A stretch of DNA of 64,000 bases, from positions 1 through 64,000 of the forward strand of contig JASFHK010000006.1 in NCBI GenBank assembly GCA_050123275.1, in the 5' to 3' direction. Positions 50,998 through 59,938 of this stretch are shown in pieces. The position numbers and the translations under genes were made by a program. Position 1 is the stretch's first letter, and the number at the start of each line of letters is the position of its first letter. Origin of the DNA: E44-bin88 sp050123275. Lineage in GTDB: Bacteria > Chloroflexota > Dehalococcoidia > Dehalococcoidales > BS750m-G39. The notes beneath the pieces are model-generated. The model saw nothing but the letters and a program-made list of their open reading frames with translations, did not search any database and was not told the DNA's origin.

Positions 50998-52206
50998 TTA
51001 GTTGATTATCTCTTCGTCTTTGAGCCGGGCGATATCTTCCCATTCGTAGCCCAGCTCCAGCAGTATCTCCTCGGTGTGCTGGCCCAGCTCCGGCGCCTCC
51101 CGTTTCACGGAGGCCGGCGTCTCGCTGAACGACCAGGGGAAACCGAGCATCTTTATCTTACCCCATACGGGGTGGTCGACGTCAACAATATAGTTATTGG
51201 TCAGCGCTTGCGGGTCTTTGAAGACCTCGCTGGACGACTGGATGGGGGTGTAGATGACGTTTTCCTTTTTGAAAATCTCCATCCACTCATCGCGGTTCTT
51301 GGTGGCGAATTTCTTGTCCAGTATGGCCACCAGCTCCTTGCCGTTGTCGTGGCGGGCCTCAATAGTATTGAACCTGGGGTCGTCTTTCAGCTCTTCCAGC
51401 CCCATCGCCTTGCAGACGTTGGGCCAGTACCTGTCGGGTTGAAGGTGGGCGATGACGATCCACTTGCCGTCCTTACACTGGTAGTGGTTATAAATCGGGT
51501 TGCCCGCCTCGGCCCTGATGAAACGGGGGAACTCTTTGCCCAGCACGCCGGGGGCGGCGAAGTTGACCCCGTGCAGGGCAATCAGGCTGCCCATCAGCGA
51601 GGTGTCCACCAGCTGCCCCTTGCCCGTCTTCTCCCGCGCGTAAAGGGCGGCGGTTACCGCCCAGGCGCAGATGAGCCCGCCTTGCTCGTCGCCCATACCC
51701 GGGATGAGAGTGGCGGGAGGGCCGTTGCGCTCGCCGCACATCATCATCGTGCCCGAACGGGCGATACCGGTGTAGTCGAAGGAAAGGGCGTTGGCGTCGG
51801 GGCCGTTGCGGCCCCAGCCCGAAGCGTGGGCGTAAACGAGCTTGGGGTTTATCGCCGCAAGCGATTTGTAGTCGATGCCCAGCCGCTTGGGGGCGTTTAT
51901 GCTCAGGTTGGTCACGAAAACGTCGGCGCGCTTAATCAGCTCGAAGAATATCTTTTTGCCCTTTTCCGTGTTAAGGTCCAAAGCGATACTGCGCTTGTTA
52001 CGGTTGTTGCTCTCGAAGTAGTAGTTGCGCCCTTTAAGGCCGGTGTCGGCGCCGATAATCCTCATCATCCCCCGCGCCGGATCCCCCGTTTTGGGTTCGA
52101 CCTTGATTATCTCGGCTCCCAGGTCGCCCAGCCGCATGCCGGCTACAGGTCCCTGCTGGAACATGCTTATCTCCACCACCCTGACTCCGTCAAGAGGTCC
52201 TGCCAT
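50998..52206 (-). CDS. Class III CoA transferase (CaiB/BaiF family)
   Basis: The 402-residue enzyme moves CoA between acids. It has GVRVVEISMFQQGPVAGMRLGDLGAEIIKVE at the start (family-typical region, residues 6-36), YKSLAAINPKLVYAHASGWG, and GQLVDTSLMGSL carrying the catalytic Asp. GGAGG precedes the ATG. Its position as first gene before the molybdenum hydroxylase suggests it supplies the CoA ester of the same substrate. Confidence 0.92.
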   Translation of the reverse strand: MAGPLDGVRVVEISMFQQGPVAGMRLGDLGAEIIKVEPKTGDPARGMMRIIGADTGLKGRNYYFESNNRNKRSIALDLNTEKGKKIFFELIKRADVFVTNLSINAPKRLGIDYKSLAAINPKLVYAHASGWGRNGPDANALSFDYTGIARSGTMMMCGERNGPPATLIPGMGDEQGGLICAWAVTAALYAREKTGKGQLVDTSLMGSLIALHGVNFAAPGVLGKEFPRFIRAEAGNPIYNHYQCKDGKWIVIAHLQPDRYWPNVCKAMGLEELKDDPRFNTIEARHDNGKELVAILDKKFATKNRDEWMEIFKKENVIYTPIQSSSEVFKDPQALTNNYIVDVDHPVWGKIKMLGFPWSFSETPASVKREAPELGQHTEEILLELGYEWEDIARLKDEEIIN

Positions 52207-52397
52207 GTCCTTTCCTCCTTTTACGTCGCTGGTGGTAAGGGGATACGTGCTGGATTATAACTAGAGGCACGCATCAGTGGCAAACAGGAGGTGGTTGTTG
52301 TTAAAGTGCTGGCCACCGTTATTCTCAGGCATGAAGTTAAGCCAAGGCATCAAAACACCGCCCTGGCTTTGTCGCGTAAAAAAATGCCAGAAACAGT

Positions 52398-52434
52398 AAG
52401 GCTGGATACGCCGCCGAAGCGCATATCCAGCCTT
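52398..52434 (-). terminator. 11-bp hairpin after the DUF5679 gene
   Basis: AAGGCTGGATA pairs perfectly with TATCCAGCCTT, with GC-rich sequence in the loop. On the minus strand it follows the mini-gene's stop by about 22 bases and a T-rich stretch follows some 14 bases later, so termination is likely but the U-run is distant. Confidence 0.55.
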
Positions 52435-52456
52435 ATTCGCAAACTCTCGATTTAGG

Positions 52457-52597
52457 TTAGGCTTTTCCGATTCGGAACATCTTAGTGCCGCAGGTTGGGC
52501 ACACACCCTGGGTTGCCGGCCTACCGTTCTTCATGGTTATGCGCTTGGCATCCTTCATCTCTCTCTTGGCTCGGCATTTAACACAATAGGCTTGCAT
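52457..52597 (-). CDS. DUF5679 mini-protein (46 residues, zinc-ribbon type)
   Basis: A 46-codon frame starts at ATG 52597 with AAAGGAGG upstream. The protein has CVKC at 5-8 and CPTC at 33-36, giving four Cys for Zn. KRITMKNGRPATQG and GTKMFRIGKA are the conserved DUF5679 blocks. Such tiny proteins are strongly conserved across Chloroflexota, hinting at a ribosome- or nucleic-acid-linked role. A good promoter lies upstream. Confidence 0.88.
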   Translation of the reverse strand: MQAYCVKCRAKREMKDAKRITMKNGRPATQGVCPTCGTKMFRIGKA

Positions 52598-52631
52598 TGG
52601 GTTTACCTCCTTTTTTTATTCCTTTTTTATG

Positions 52632-52660
52632 AAGATAAACTATTAGGCACGCAATGTCAA
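52632..52660 (-). promoter_or_regulatory. Promoter of the DUF5679 gene
   Basis: On the minus strand TTGACA (52660-52655) and TATCTT (52637-52632) are separated by 17 bases, 34 bases ahead of the ATG. Confidence 0.6.
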
Positions 52661-52701
52661 TAGCTAATTACACATAATTCTGCTATTTTTGAGCACAAGG
52701 C

Positions 52702-53388
52702 TCAAACCCGGGGTTTTCGGGACAGCCCCCGTTGTCTTATGATATCCAGAATGCCCCGCAAATCCCCCGTTACGGTGACATCGGCGCGGCGCTCGACCTC
52801 TTCCGCCTTGGGGTTGAAGGCTATGCCTAGCCACGCCTGTTCGAGCATGCAGATATCGGCGATATTGTCGCCCACGGCTACCGTCCGTTCCAGCGGTATG
52901 CCGGTATCCCCGGCCAGGGAGAGCATGGCGTTGAGCTTACAGATGGCGTGCTTGAGACACCCCGGTTTGTCGGGCCAGTTGAGGGGCATCTTCACCTCGC
53001 CGGTGGCTTTGCCCATCTTTAGTACTAGCTCGTTTGCCAGGGTGTAGTCGAAACCCAGCCGTTCTTTGAGCCGCTCGGTGGCGATGGTGTAGCTGTCGCT
53101 GATGATAGCCAGGGTGTGACCGTCCTCTTTCAGTGCCGCCGCCGTCTCCGCGGCGCCCGGCGAGAGCGGAATCCGGTCGAAGGTGTCGGTGATTTCCCGG
53201 GTACTAAGCCCGGCGAGCAGGGCGGCGATGCTTCTGGTCTTCTCATACTCGGGGGTGTGGCTGGCTATGATATCTTCCAGCATGGTTTCGAAGCCGAAGC
53301 GGCGCGCCAGCCGGAAGATAAACCTTTCGGCAATCAGGGTGCCGTCCATATCAAAGATGATGAGTCCCGGTTCCGTGGGATTGGCCAT
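52702..53388 (-). CDS. HAD-IB phosphatase beside mpgS
   Basis: The 228-residue HAD-superfamily phosphatase has motif I DMDGT at 13-17, motif II IISDSYT, and motif IV VGDNIADICML. It resembles phosphoserine-phosphatase-type (subfamily IB) enzymes, not the Cof-type mannosyl-3-phosphoglycerate phosphatase. The start is 3 bases after the mpgS stop, so it is probably the second enzyme of mannosylglycerate synthesis, a non-orthologous replacement. Phosphoserine phosphatase is the alternative. Confidence 0.78.
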   Translation of the reverse strand: MANPTEPGLIIFDMDGTLIAERFIFRLARRFGFETMLEDIIASHTPEYEKTRSIAALLAGLSTREITDTFDRIPLSPGAAETAAALKEDGHTLAIISDSYTIATERLKERLGFDYTLANELVLKMGKATGEVKMPLNWPDKPGCLKHAICKLNAMLSLAGDTGIPLERTVAVGDNIADICMLEQAWLGIAFNPKAEEVERRADVTVTGDLRGILDIIRQRGLSRKPRV

Positions 53389-53391
53389 AGG

Positions 53392-54582
53392 CTAATCTTT
53401 AAGCGCCGAGTAGGAGTCCAGGTGCTCGGCCATGAAGTTGGTAAAGCTCTTGATGCTGGCGTTACGCGGGGGCAGGGTGATGCGGGGTTTGGGTGGTACT
53501 TCGCCGCGCTTGAGGGCGCGCTGGGCGGAAAGCTCTCTTAAGACCAGCTGCCTGGTCTCTTTTTCACAGAGCGGGGAGTGATAGACGGTGCTCAAGCCCT
53601 GGAGAAGCATGTCCCTGAGGTGGGCGATGCCCCTTTCTTCGTGGAAATGGGGATTGCGGCTCTCGATCTGGAAGATTTCGATGCCGTCCTTGGCTATTTT
53701 GTGGCTGGCCATGGGCAGCACCCCGCCGTAGTCCTCGCAGAGAGAAACCAGCTCCTGGGGCTCGACGGCGTAGCCGGAGGCAAAGGGGGTTATCTTGGCC
53801 AGCTTGACGCTCAGGGCGTGCTCGCCGGCGTTGCCCGTCTTGATGATATCGGTCTCGAAGCCGGAGTTGGCCGAGAGCAGCGAGTTCATGCATTTATTGG
53901 TCGTCTCCGATACGCGCCCCCACTTGCGGAAGTAGATTTCGCCCGATACCTTGGGCTTGTAGCGCCACAGAATCCTGACCATGGCGTAGGGCGACTGGGC
54001 GATGCTGAAGCCGGCGGCGTAGCAGCGCGAATATTCCCATACCGAGCCGGGGAAGTAGTTATCGGCGTCGATAAAGCCCACGTAGTCCTTGCCGGCCAGT
54101 ATCGCCACCAGCAGGCCAATTACCATCCCTTCGGCTTTCCCGCTTCTTATTTTACCTTCATTATCCAGCAGGGCGGTGTATTTAGCCTGGGCTAAGGCCC
54201 TGGCCAGCAGCGGGTCTTTCTGGTGGATAATCAGGGCGCGGCGCTGGGTGAAGTGGCAGTATTGCTCCAGTGTGTCGCGCTCCATGCCGAAGCGGTCGGT
54301 GGGCTCTCTTTCGCTGTTGGAGACGACTATTATCAGACATTCGTGGGGCACGCCGCTGATAACGCCCTCGAAAAGCTTGAGCTTTTCGTCCTTAACCGGG
54401 ATGACGATAGCCATCTTCTCCTCAACCGCCTTAATCGCCTCCTCCTCTATCTTGTCCACGGCTATCGATTCCGGGAGCGTCCCGTTGGCCCGTCTCCCCG
54501 AGTCCAGCTCGAGGACCTTTTGCACGTCGTTTATCTTGATGGAGCCGAAACGCTCTGTATATCGTTGCCTCTCGATACGCAT
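53392..54582 (-). CDS. mpgS: Mannosyl-3-phosphoglycerate synthase
   Basis: The 396-residue GT55-family enzyme makes mannosyl-3-phosphoglycerate from GDP-mannose and 3-phosphoglycerate, the precursor of the compatible solute mannosylglycerate. It shows MRIERQRYTERFGSIKINDVQKVLELDS, IVIPVKDEKLKLFEGVISGVPHECLIIVVSNSE in outline, the metal-binding FIDADNYFPG, and TGNAGEHALSV. Relatives in Dehalococcoides are fused to a phosphatase; here the phosphatase is separate. Confidence 0.93.
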   Translation of the reverse strand: MRIERQRYTERFGSIKINDVQKVLELDSGRRANGTLPESIAVDKIEEEAIKAVEEKMAIVIPVKDEKLKLFEGVISGVPHECLIIVVSNSEREPTDRFGMERDTLEQYCHFTQRRALIIHQKDPLLARALAQAKYTALLDNEGKIRSGKAEGMVIGLLVAILAGKDYVGFIDADNYFPGSVWEYSRCYAAGFSIAQSPYAMVRILWRYKPKVSGEIYFRKWGRVSETTNKCMNSLLSANSGFETDIIKTGNAGEHALSVKLAKITPFASGYAVEPQELVSLCEDYGGVLPMASHKIAKDGIEIFQIESRNPHFHEERGIAHLRDMLLQGLSTVYHSPLCEKETRQLVLRELSAQRALKRGEVPPKPRITLPPRNASIKSFTNFMAEHLDSYSALKD

Positions 54583-54625
54583 CTTGCCTGTCCTTAATGC
54601 CGCTCGCGGCGCCGATGCTAGGCTG

Positions 54626-54654
54626 ATACTAGCATAATCGTATTATATTGTAAA
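54626..54654 (-). promoter_or_regulatory. mpgS promoter
   Basis: On the minus strand TTTACA (54654-54649) and TAGTAT (54631-54626) are separated by 17 bases, 43 bases before the start codon. Confidence 0.5.
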
Positions 54655-54781
54655 CTTGGCGGGGGAGGAAGCGACTAAAGGGTAAATCCGTAGTAATTAC
54701 CCTCAAAATACTGGAAATCACGGGTAGAAACGTGTAAAATATGATTTGAGCCATAGGGCATAAAAAACTGGAGGCTAACAG

Positions 54782-55237
54782 ATGGAAAAACTGGAAGTAC
54801 TCAAGAGGTCTGACCTGTTTCACTATCTGGATGAGAATGACCTGAAAGTGGTGGCGGGGATGTGTAAGACTGAGGAGTTCAAACCGGGACAAGTTATCTT
54901 CCGGCAGGGCAGGGGTGCGGAAAAGATATACGTTATCGAGGACGGACTGGTTTCCCTCATGCTTGAGATGGGCCCTACCGACAAACGTCAGATTCAAGCT
55001 GCCTCCAACTTCGAATGTTTCGGCTGGGCGGCGACGATACCGCCGTACCGCCGTCTCAATATGGCGAGAGCTCAAGAAAAAACCAAGGTGCTGTCATTCG
55101 ACGGCAAGGAGTTGCGTGACCTGGTTGACACCAACCCTAAGCTGTGTGCCGAAATCGCCGGCGGCGTGGCCTACGTTATTTCACAGAGGCTACGCGCGTC
55201 ATTTTCCCAGCTTATGGGCGATGCCTACCAGGATTAA
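54782..55237 (+). CDS. Cyclic-nucleotide-binding domain protein without DNA-binding domain
   Basis: The 151-residue protein is almost wholly a Crp-type cNMP-binding barrel (FKPGQVIFRQGRGAEKIYVIEDGLVSL) followed by helices up to a short tail. The winged-helix domain of Crp/Fnr is missing, so it cannot act as a normal activator. The phosphate-binding cassette is poorly conserved, so the ligand may not be cAMP. It may gate a partner protein. It is divergent from mpgS. Confidence 0.75.
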   Translation: MEKLEVLKRSDLFHYLDENDLKVVAGMCKTEEFKPGQVIFRQGRGAEKIYVIEDGLVSLMLEMGPTDKRQIQAASNFECFGWAATIPPYRRLNMARAQEKTKVLSFDGKELRDLVDTNPKLCAEIAGGVAYVISQRLRASFSQLMGDAYQD

Positions 55238-55368
55238 TCCTCAAGTATTATAACCGTTACAGTTTTGGGCAGTTATTTAGTATAATTTGATTAGTAGCTG
55301 TGGCTATGTAATGTGCGCATGGCTGTGAATAACGAACGGTTTTGAACTAGAAGGAGAATTTTTATCAA

Positions 55369-57336
55369 ATGGATGAGGCCAAGACCATCACCTCTATGAT
55401 GGAGGAAAAGAGGCTGTTTAAGCCTCCGCAACAACTAAGCAAAGACGCTTACATCAAAAGCCAGGAAGAGTACAAGAAGATTTACCAGAAATCAATCAGC
55501 GATCCCGAGGGTTTCTGGGGAGAGCTGGCCGAGCAATTAGACTGGTACAAGAAATGGGACAAGGTACTCGTTTCCGACTTCAAAAACGCCAAGCACGAGT
55601 GGTTTGTCGGCGGCAAGCTCAATGTCAGCTACAACTGCATTGACCGCCACCTGAAGACCTGGCGCAAGAACAAGGCCGCCCTTATTTGGGAGGGCGACAT
55701 CGGCGACAGCAAGACGCTGACCTACCAGCAGCTTTACTACGAAGTCTGCAAGTTCGCCAACGTGCTCAAGAAGCACGGTGTTAAGAAGGGCGACCGGGTT
55801 TCCATCTACCTGCCCATGATTCTGGAACTGCCCATCGCCATGCTGGCCTGCGCCCGCATCGGCGCCATTCACAGCGTCGTTTTCGGCGGCTTCAGCGCCG
55901 AGGCGCTGCGCGACAGGGTGCTTGACTGCGGCGCCAAGGTTCTTGTTTGCACCGACGGTTACTACCGCAGCGGTCGCGTTATCAGGAGCAAGGACAACGC
56001 CGATTTCGCCGCCAAGGCCTGCCCTGAAGTGAAAGACATGATTGTGGTCCGGCGCGCCAATATCGGCGTTAACATGGAAGAGGGCCGCGATTGCTGGTGG
56101 CACGAAGAGATGACCGCCGAAGACATCGCCCCCTACTGCGAGCCCGAGCCGATGGATTCCGAAGACCCTCTCTTTATCCTCTACACCAGCGGCAGCACCG
56201 GCAAGCCCAAGGGCGTGCTGCACACTCAAGCCGGCTATCTTCTTTATTGCTACCAGACGCTCAAGTGGATATTCGACGTTAAGGAAGAGGATACCTACTG
56301 GTGCACCGCCGATATCGGCTGGGTCACCGGACACAGCTATATCGTCTACGGGCCCCTGGCCTTCGGCACTTCAAGCCTGGTCTTCGAGGGCGTGCCCACC
56401 TATCCCCACCCCGACCGCTTCTGGGACATCGTCGAAAAATACCAGGTCAACATTTTCTACACCGCTCCCACCGTACTGCGAGCGCTGATGAGAGAGGGCG
56501 ACGAGTGGGTCTCGAAGCACAACATGGAATGCCTGCGCGTTCTGGGCTCGGTGGGCGAGCCGATTAACCCCGAAGCCTGGATGTGGTATTACGATGTCGT
56601 CGGCAAGGGCAAGCGCCCCATCGTGGATACCTGGTGGCAGACGGAGACGGGCGGCATCCTGATTACGCCGCTGCCCGGCGCCACCGCGCTCAAGCCCGGT
56701 TCGGCTACCTTCCCCTTCCCCGGTATCGAAGCGGCGGTCCTCCGCCAGGACGGCTCCGAGGCCGACGTCAACGAAGGCGGCTACCTGGTCATCAAGAAGC
56801 CCTGGCCGGGCCTGATGAGGACGGTCTACGGCGACCCGGAACGCTTCAAGAACACCTATTTCATACAGTACCCTGGCTACTACACCACCGGCGACGGCGC
56901 CAGGGTCGATAGCGACGGCTACTTCTGGCTGATGGGCCGTATCGATGACGTTATCAACGTCTCCGGCCATCGCATCGGCACCGCCGAGGTGGAAAGCGCC
57001 CTGGTTTCCCACGAGCTGGTGGCCGAGGCGGCCGTGGTCGGCATGCCCCACGATATCAAGGGGCAGGGCATCTACGCCTTCGTTACCCTGAAGGCTAACG
57101 TGACACCGAGCGACGAGCTCAAGAAAGAGCTGGTCACTCACGTGCGTAAGGAAATCGGCCCTATTGCCTCACCGGACAAAATTCAGTTCGCCGAAGGCCT
57201 GCCCAAGACCCGGAGCGGCAAGATTATGCGCCGTATCCTGACCAAGATTGCCTCCGGCGACGTCGATAACCTGGGCGACACCAGCACGCTGGCCGACCCG
57301 ACGGTGGTCACCACGCTGGTCGAAGGCAAGCAATAG
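55369..57336 (+). CDS. acsA: Acetyl-CoA synthetase (AMP-forming)
   Basis: The 655-residue enzyme activates acetate to acetyl-CoA through acetyl-AMP. It has YTSGSTGKPKGVLHT, VDTWWQTETGG, VSGHRIGTAEVESALV, and KTRSGKIMRRIL with the acetylatable catalytic Lys. Length is typical. TATAAT at 55281 marks a possible promoter, and AAGGAG lies before the ATG. A strong terminator follows, so it is a single-gene unit. Confidence 0.96.
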   Translation: MDEAKTITSMMEEKRLFKPPQQLSKDAYIKSQEEYKKIYQKSISDPEGFWGELAEQLDWYKKWDKVLVSDFKNAKHEWFVGGKLNVSYNCIDRHLKTWRKNKAALIWEGDIGDSKTLTYQQLYYEVCKFANVLKKHGVKKGDRVSIYLPMILELPIAMLACARIGAIHSVVFGGFSAEALRDRVLDCGAKVLVCTDGYYRSGRVIRSKDNADFAAKACPEVKDMIVVRRANIGVNMEEGRDCWWHEEMTAEDIAPYCEPEPMDSEDPLFILYTSGSTGKPKGVLHTQAGYLLYCYQTLKWIFDVKEEDTYWCTADIGWVTGHSYIVYGPLAFGTSSLVFEGVPTYPHPDRFWDIVEKYQVNIFYTAPTVLRALMREGDEWVSKHNMECLRVLGSVGEPINPEAWMWYYDVVGKGKRPIVDTWWQTETGGILITPLPGATALKPGSATFPFPGIEAAVLRQDGSEADVNEGGYLVIKKPWPGLMRTVYGDPERFKNTYFIQYPGYYTTGDGARVDSDGYFWLMGRIDDVINVSGHRIGTAEVESALVSHELVAEAAVVGMPHDIKGQGIYAFVTLKANVTPSDELKKELVTHVRKEIGPIASPDKIQFAEGLPKTRSGKIMRRILTKIASGDVDNLGDTSTLADPTVVTTLVEGKQ

Positions 57337-57362
57337 AAACCATCGCTTAACCGAAAAACGAT

Positions 57363-57396
57363 AAGCCACCGGGTTTATTCCGGTGGCTTATTTTTT
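57363..57396 (+). terminator. Rho-independent terminator of acsA
   Basis: AAGCCACCGG and CCGGTGGCTT form a 10-bp perfect stem with a 7-base loop, followed by A and six T's. Confidence 0.92.
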
Positions 57397-57407
57397 GAAG
57401 CGGGGGA

Positions 57408-57436
57408 TTGACAAAAATTGGCGGCTGGTGTAATTT
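57408..57436 (+). promoter_or_regulatory. hisF promoter
   Basis: TTGACA (57408-57413), a 17-base spacer and TAATTT (57431-57436) precede hisF by about 78 bases. Confidence 0.45.
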
Positions 57437-57513
57437 AGGGCAAGCGGTTGCCCGTTACCAGTTTTTCACCGCTAACCGTGGGTATCCATATCAATTCCAG
57501 GAGTTATTTAATA

Positions 57514-58287
57514 ATGCAACGAGAAGTAAGGATTATACCCTGCCTCGACATCAAAGAGGGCAGGGTAGTCAAGGGAGTAAAGTTCGTTAACCTGGTGGAT
57601 GCCCGCGACCCCGTAGAAGCCGCCCGCGTTTACAGCAAGGAAGGAGCCGACGAGCTCGTTTTCCTAGACATCTTCGCCACCGTGGAGAACCGCAAGACCC
57701 GGTTGGAGTGGGTGAAAAAGGTGGTCAAGGTGGTCAAGGTCCCCTTCGCTGTCGGCGGCGGCATCAACGGCCTCGACGACATGGCGGCACTGCTCGATAT
57801 GGGAGTGGACAAGGTCTCCATCAACACCGCCGCTGTGGAAAACCCCGAGCTTATCGAAAAAGCCGCCCGTAACTTCGGCAGCCAGAAGCTGGTGGTGGCT
57901 ATCGACGGCCGTAAAAACCCGCCCGATGGCAAGTTTCCCCGGCTGGAGGTGGTGGTCAGGAGCGGCAGCGAGTCCACCGGCATGGATATCGTTGAGTGGG
58001 CGAAGCGGGTGGAATCACTGGGGGCGGGCGAAATACTGCTCACCAGCAAAGATGCCGACGGCACCAAAGCCGGCTACGACATAGAGATGACCCGGGCCGT
58101 GGCCGAGGCAGTCGCCATACCGGTTACCGCTTCCGGCGGCGCCGGCAAGCTGGAACACCTCTACGAGGCCGTGGCCGAAGCCAAGGCGTCGGCGGTTCTG
58201 GCCGCTTCCATCTTCCATTTCGGCGAAATCTCCATCCCCGAAGCCAAAAAATATCTTAAGGGAAAAGGAGTCCCGGTAAGAATATAA
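57514..58287 (+). CDS. hisF: Imidazole glycerol phosphate synthase subunit HisF
   Basis: The ATG at 57514 follows AGGAG; upstream in-frame starts are not supported. The 257-residue TIM barrel has the catalytic Asp12 (IIPCLDIKEGRVVKG), VGGGINGLDD, and AIDGRK with the second catalytic Asp, then VTASGGAG and AASIFHFGE. HisF makes IGP and AICAR using ammonia from HisH. No HisH is nearby. The next gene is a glutamate-synthase-type protein. Confidence 0.93.
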   Translation: MQREVRIIPCLDIKEGRVVKGVKFVNLVDARDPVEAARVYSKEGADELVFLDIFATVENRKTRLEWVKKVVKVVKVPFAVGGGINGLDDMAALLDMGVDKVSINTAAVENPELIEKAARNFGSQKLVVAIDGRKNPPDGKFPRLEVVVRSGSESTGMDIVEWAKRVESLGAGEILLTSKDADGTKAGYDIEMTRAVAEAVAIPVTASGGAGKLEHLYEAVAEAKASAVLAASIFHFGEISIPEAKKYLKGKGVPVRI

Positions 58288-58301
58288 AAAAGGAGTAGGG
58301 C

Positions 58302-59894
58302 ATGAATCTGCAAAGACCAAACGCCAATGAGGCCACCCGGACGGCCAACCGTTCCCGTAGCGTGGTTCCCATGAGCGGGCTGTGCACCCGGTGTGTGGAC
58401 GGTTGCACGGGCAACTGCGAGGTTTTCAAGGCAACTTTTCGCGGTCGGGAGTTGATATACCCCGGACCGTTCGGTGAAGTCACTGCCGGAGGTGACAAGG
58501 ACTATCCTGTCGATTACTCTCACCTTAACATACAGGGCTACGCCCTGGGCGCTAAAGGTCTGCCGGCCGGTGTCAGCGGCGACCCCGATACCGCCATATT
58601 CCCCGCCGTGAGCACCGAGACCGAGTACGGCTGGGATATCAAAGTCAAAATGAAAGCCCCGGTCTTTACCGGCGCTCTGGGCTCTACCGAAATCGCCCGC
58701 AAGAACTGGGAGCATTTTGCCGTTGGCGCCGCTATCGGCGGCGTCACCCTGGTCTGCGGCGAGAATGTTTGCGGCATCGACCCGCGGCTGGAGCGAGACG
58801 CCAAGGGCAAGGTAACCGCCGCTCCCGATATGGACCGGCGCATCGAGATTTACCGCCGCTATCACCAGGGCTATGGCGAAATCCTGGTCCAGATGAACGT
58901 GGAAGATACCCGGCTCGGCGTTGACCAATACGTCCTCAACAAGCACGGGCTGGAGACGATAGAGCTAAAGTGGGGACAGGGAGCCAAGTGCATCGGCGGC
59001 GAAATCAAGGTCAACAGTCTAGAGAGGGCGCTGGAGCTACAGAAACGCGGCTATATCGTGACTCCCGACCCTTCCGACCCCGTCGTCCAGTCGGCTTTCA
59101 CCGACGGCTCGCTCAAGGAGTTCGAGCGGCACAGCCGCCTCGGTTTTATCGAAGAAGAGGAGTTCTACAAAGAAGTCGACCGTTTGAGAGCGCTGGGCTT
59201 CAAGCGCATCACCCTCAAGACCGGGGCCTACGGTCTGCGCGAGCTGGCCATGGCTATCAAGTGGGGCTCCAAGGCTAAGATAGACCTGCTCACCATTGAC
59301 GGCGCCCCCGGCGGCACCGGCATGAGCCCCTGGCGGATGATGGAGGAGTGGGGTATGCCTACCCTTTACCTGCACGCCGCCGCCTACGAGTTCTGTAAGA
59401 CGTTAGCCGATAAAGGCGAGCGGACTCCCGATATCGCCTTTGCCGGTGGTTTCAGCAGCGAGGACGGTATCTTCAAGGCGCTGGCTCTCGGCTCGCCTTT
59501 CGTTAAGGCGGTCTGCATGGGCAGGGCGTTGATGATACCGGGTATGGTGGGTAAGAACATCCAGCAATGGCTCAAGGACGGCAAGCTGCCCGGCACCGTG
59601 GGCCAGTTCGGCTCGACGCCGGAGGAGATTTTCATCAACTACGAGGACGTGAAGAACATCGTCGGCGCTGATGAGATGAAGAACGTACCTCTGGGCGCGG
59701 TGGGTATCTACAGCTACGTGGATAAGCTCAAGGTGGGCCTGCAACAGCTGATGGCGGGGGCCAGGTGCTTCAGCACGCCGGCTATCACCCGTAAAGAGCT
59801 GATGTCCCTTTCCGAGGAGTGTGCCAAAGTCACCGGCATACCCTACCTGATGGATGCGGGCCGGGAAGAAGCTCTCAAGATACTGAAGGGCTAA
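58302..59894 (+). CDS. GltS-like FMN/Fe-S glutamate synthase-related protein
   Basis: The 530-residue protein has the FMN-binding TIM barrel of the glutamate synthase central domain (IDGAPGGTGMSPWRMM, AFAGGFSSEDG and KAVCMGRAL). An N-terminal Cys motif CTRCVDGCTGNC could hold an Fe-S cluster, and the C-terminal part carries CFSTPAI. The glutaminase domain of GltB is absent, as in archaeal-type synthases. The true reaction is uncertain. It starts 14 bases after hisF, so co-expression is probable. Confidence 0.83.
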   Translation: MNLQRPNANEATRTANRSRSVVPMSGLCTRCVDGCTGNCEVFKATFRGRELIYPGPFGEVTAGGDKDYPVDYSHLNIQGYALGAKGLPAGVSGDPDTAIFPAVSTETEYGWDIKVKMKAPVFTGALGSTEIARKNWEHFAVGAAIGGVTLVCGENVCGIDPRLERDAKGKVTAAPDMDRRIEIYRRYHQGYGEILVQMNVEDTRLGVDQYVLNKHGLETIELKWGQGAKCIGGEIKVNSLERALELQKRGYIVTPDPSDPVVQSAFTDGSLKEFERHSRLGFIEEEEFYKEVDRLRALGFKRITLKTGAYGLRELAMAIKWGSKAKIDLLTIDGAPGGTGMSPWRMMEEWGMPTLYLHAAAYEFCKTLADKGERTPDIAFAGGFSSEDGIFKALALGSPFVKAVCMGRALMIPGMVGKNIQQWLKDGKLPGTVGQFGSTPEEIFINYEDVKNIVGADEMKNVPLGAVGIYSYVDKLKVGLQQLMAGARCFSTPAITRKELMSLSEECAKVTGIPYLMDAGREEALKILKG

Positions 59895-59938
59895 AGCGCT
59901 TTACGGAATAGCGGCTTATATAGTATGCTAGCATCACA

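Noticed and set aside
50989..52260. 423-codon open frame opposite the CaiB-type gene
   Set aside because: Entirely antisense to a gene with clear family motifs; composition (Val/Gly/His/Arg) typical of shadow frames.
52261..52506. 81-codon frame on the minus strand in the gap after the CaiB gene
   Set aside because: Covers the perfect hairpin and overlaps the DUF5679 gene; no ribosome site or homology seen.
59892..59903. TAAAGCGCTTTA palindrome at the end of the GltS-like gene
   Set aside because: Includes the stop codon, has no T-run or loop, and a 12-base palindrome is not unusual alone.
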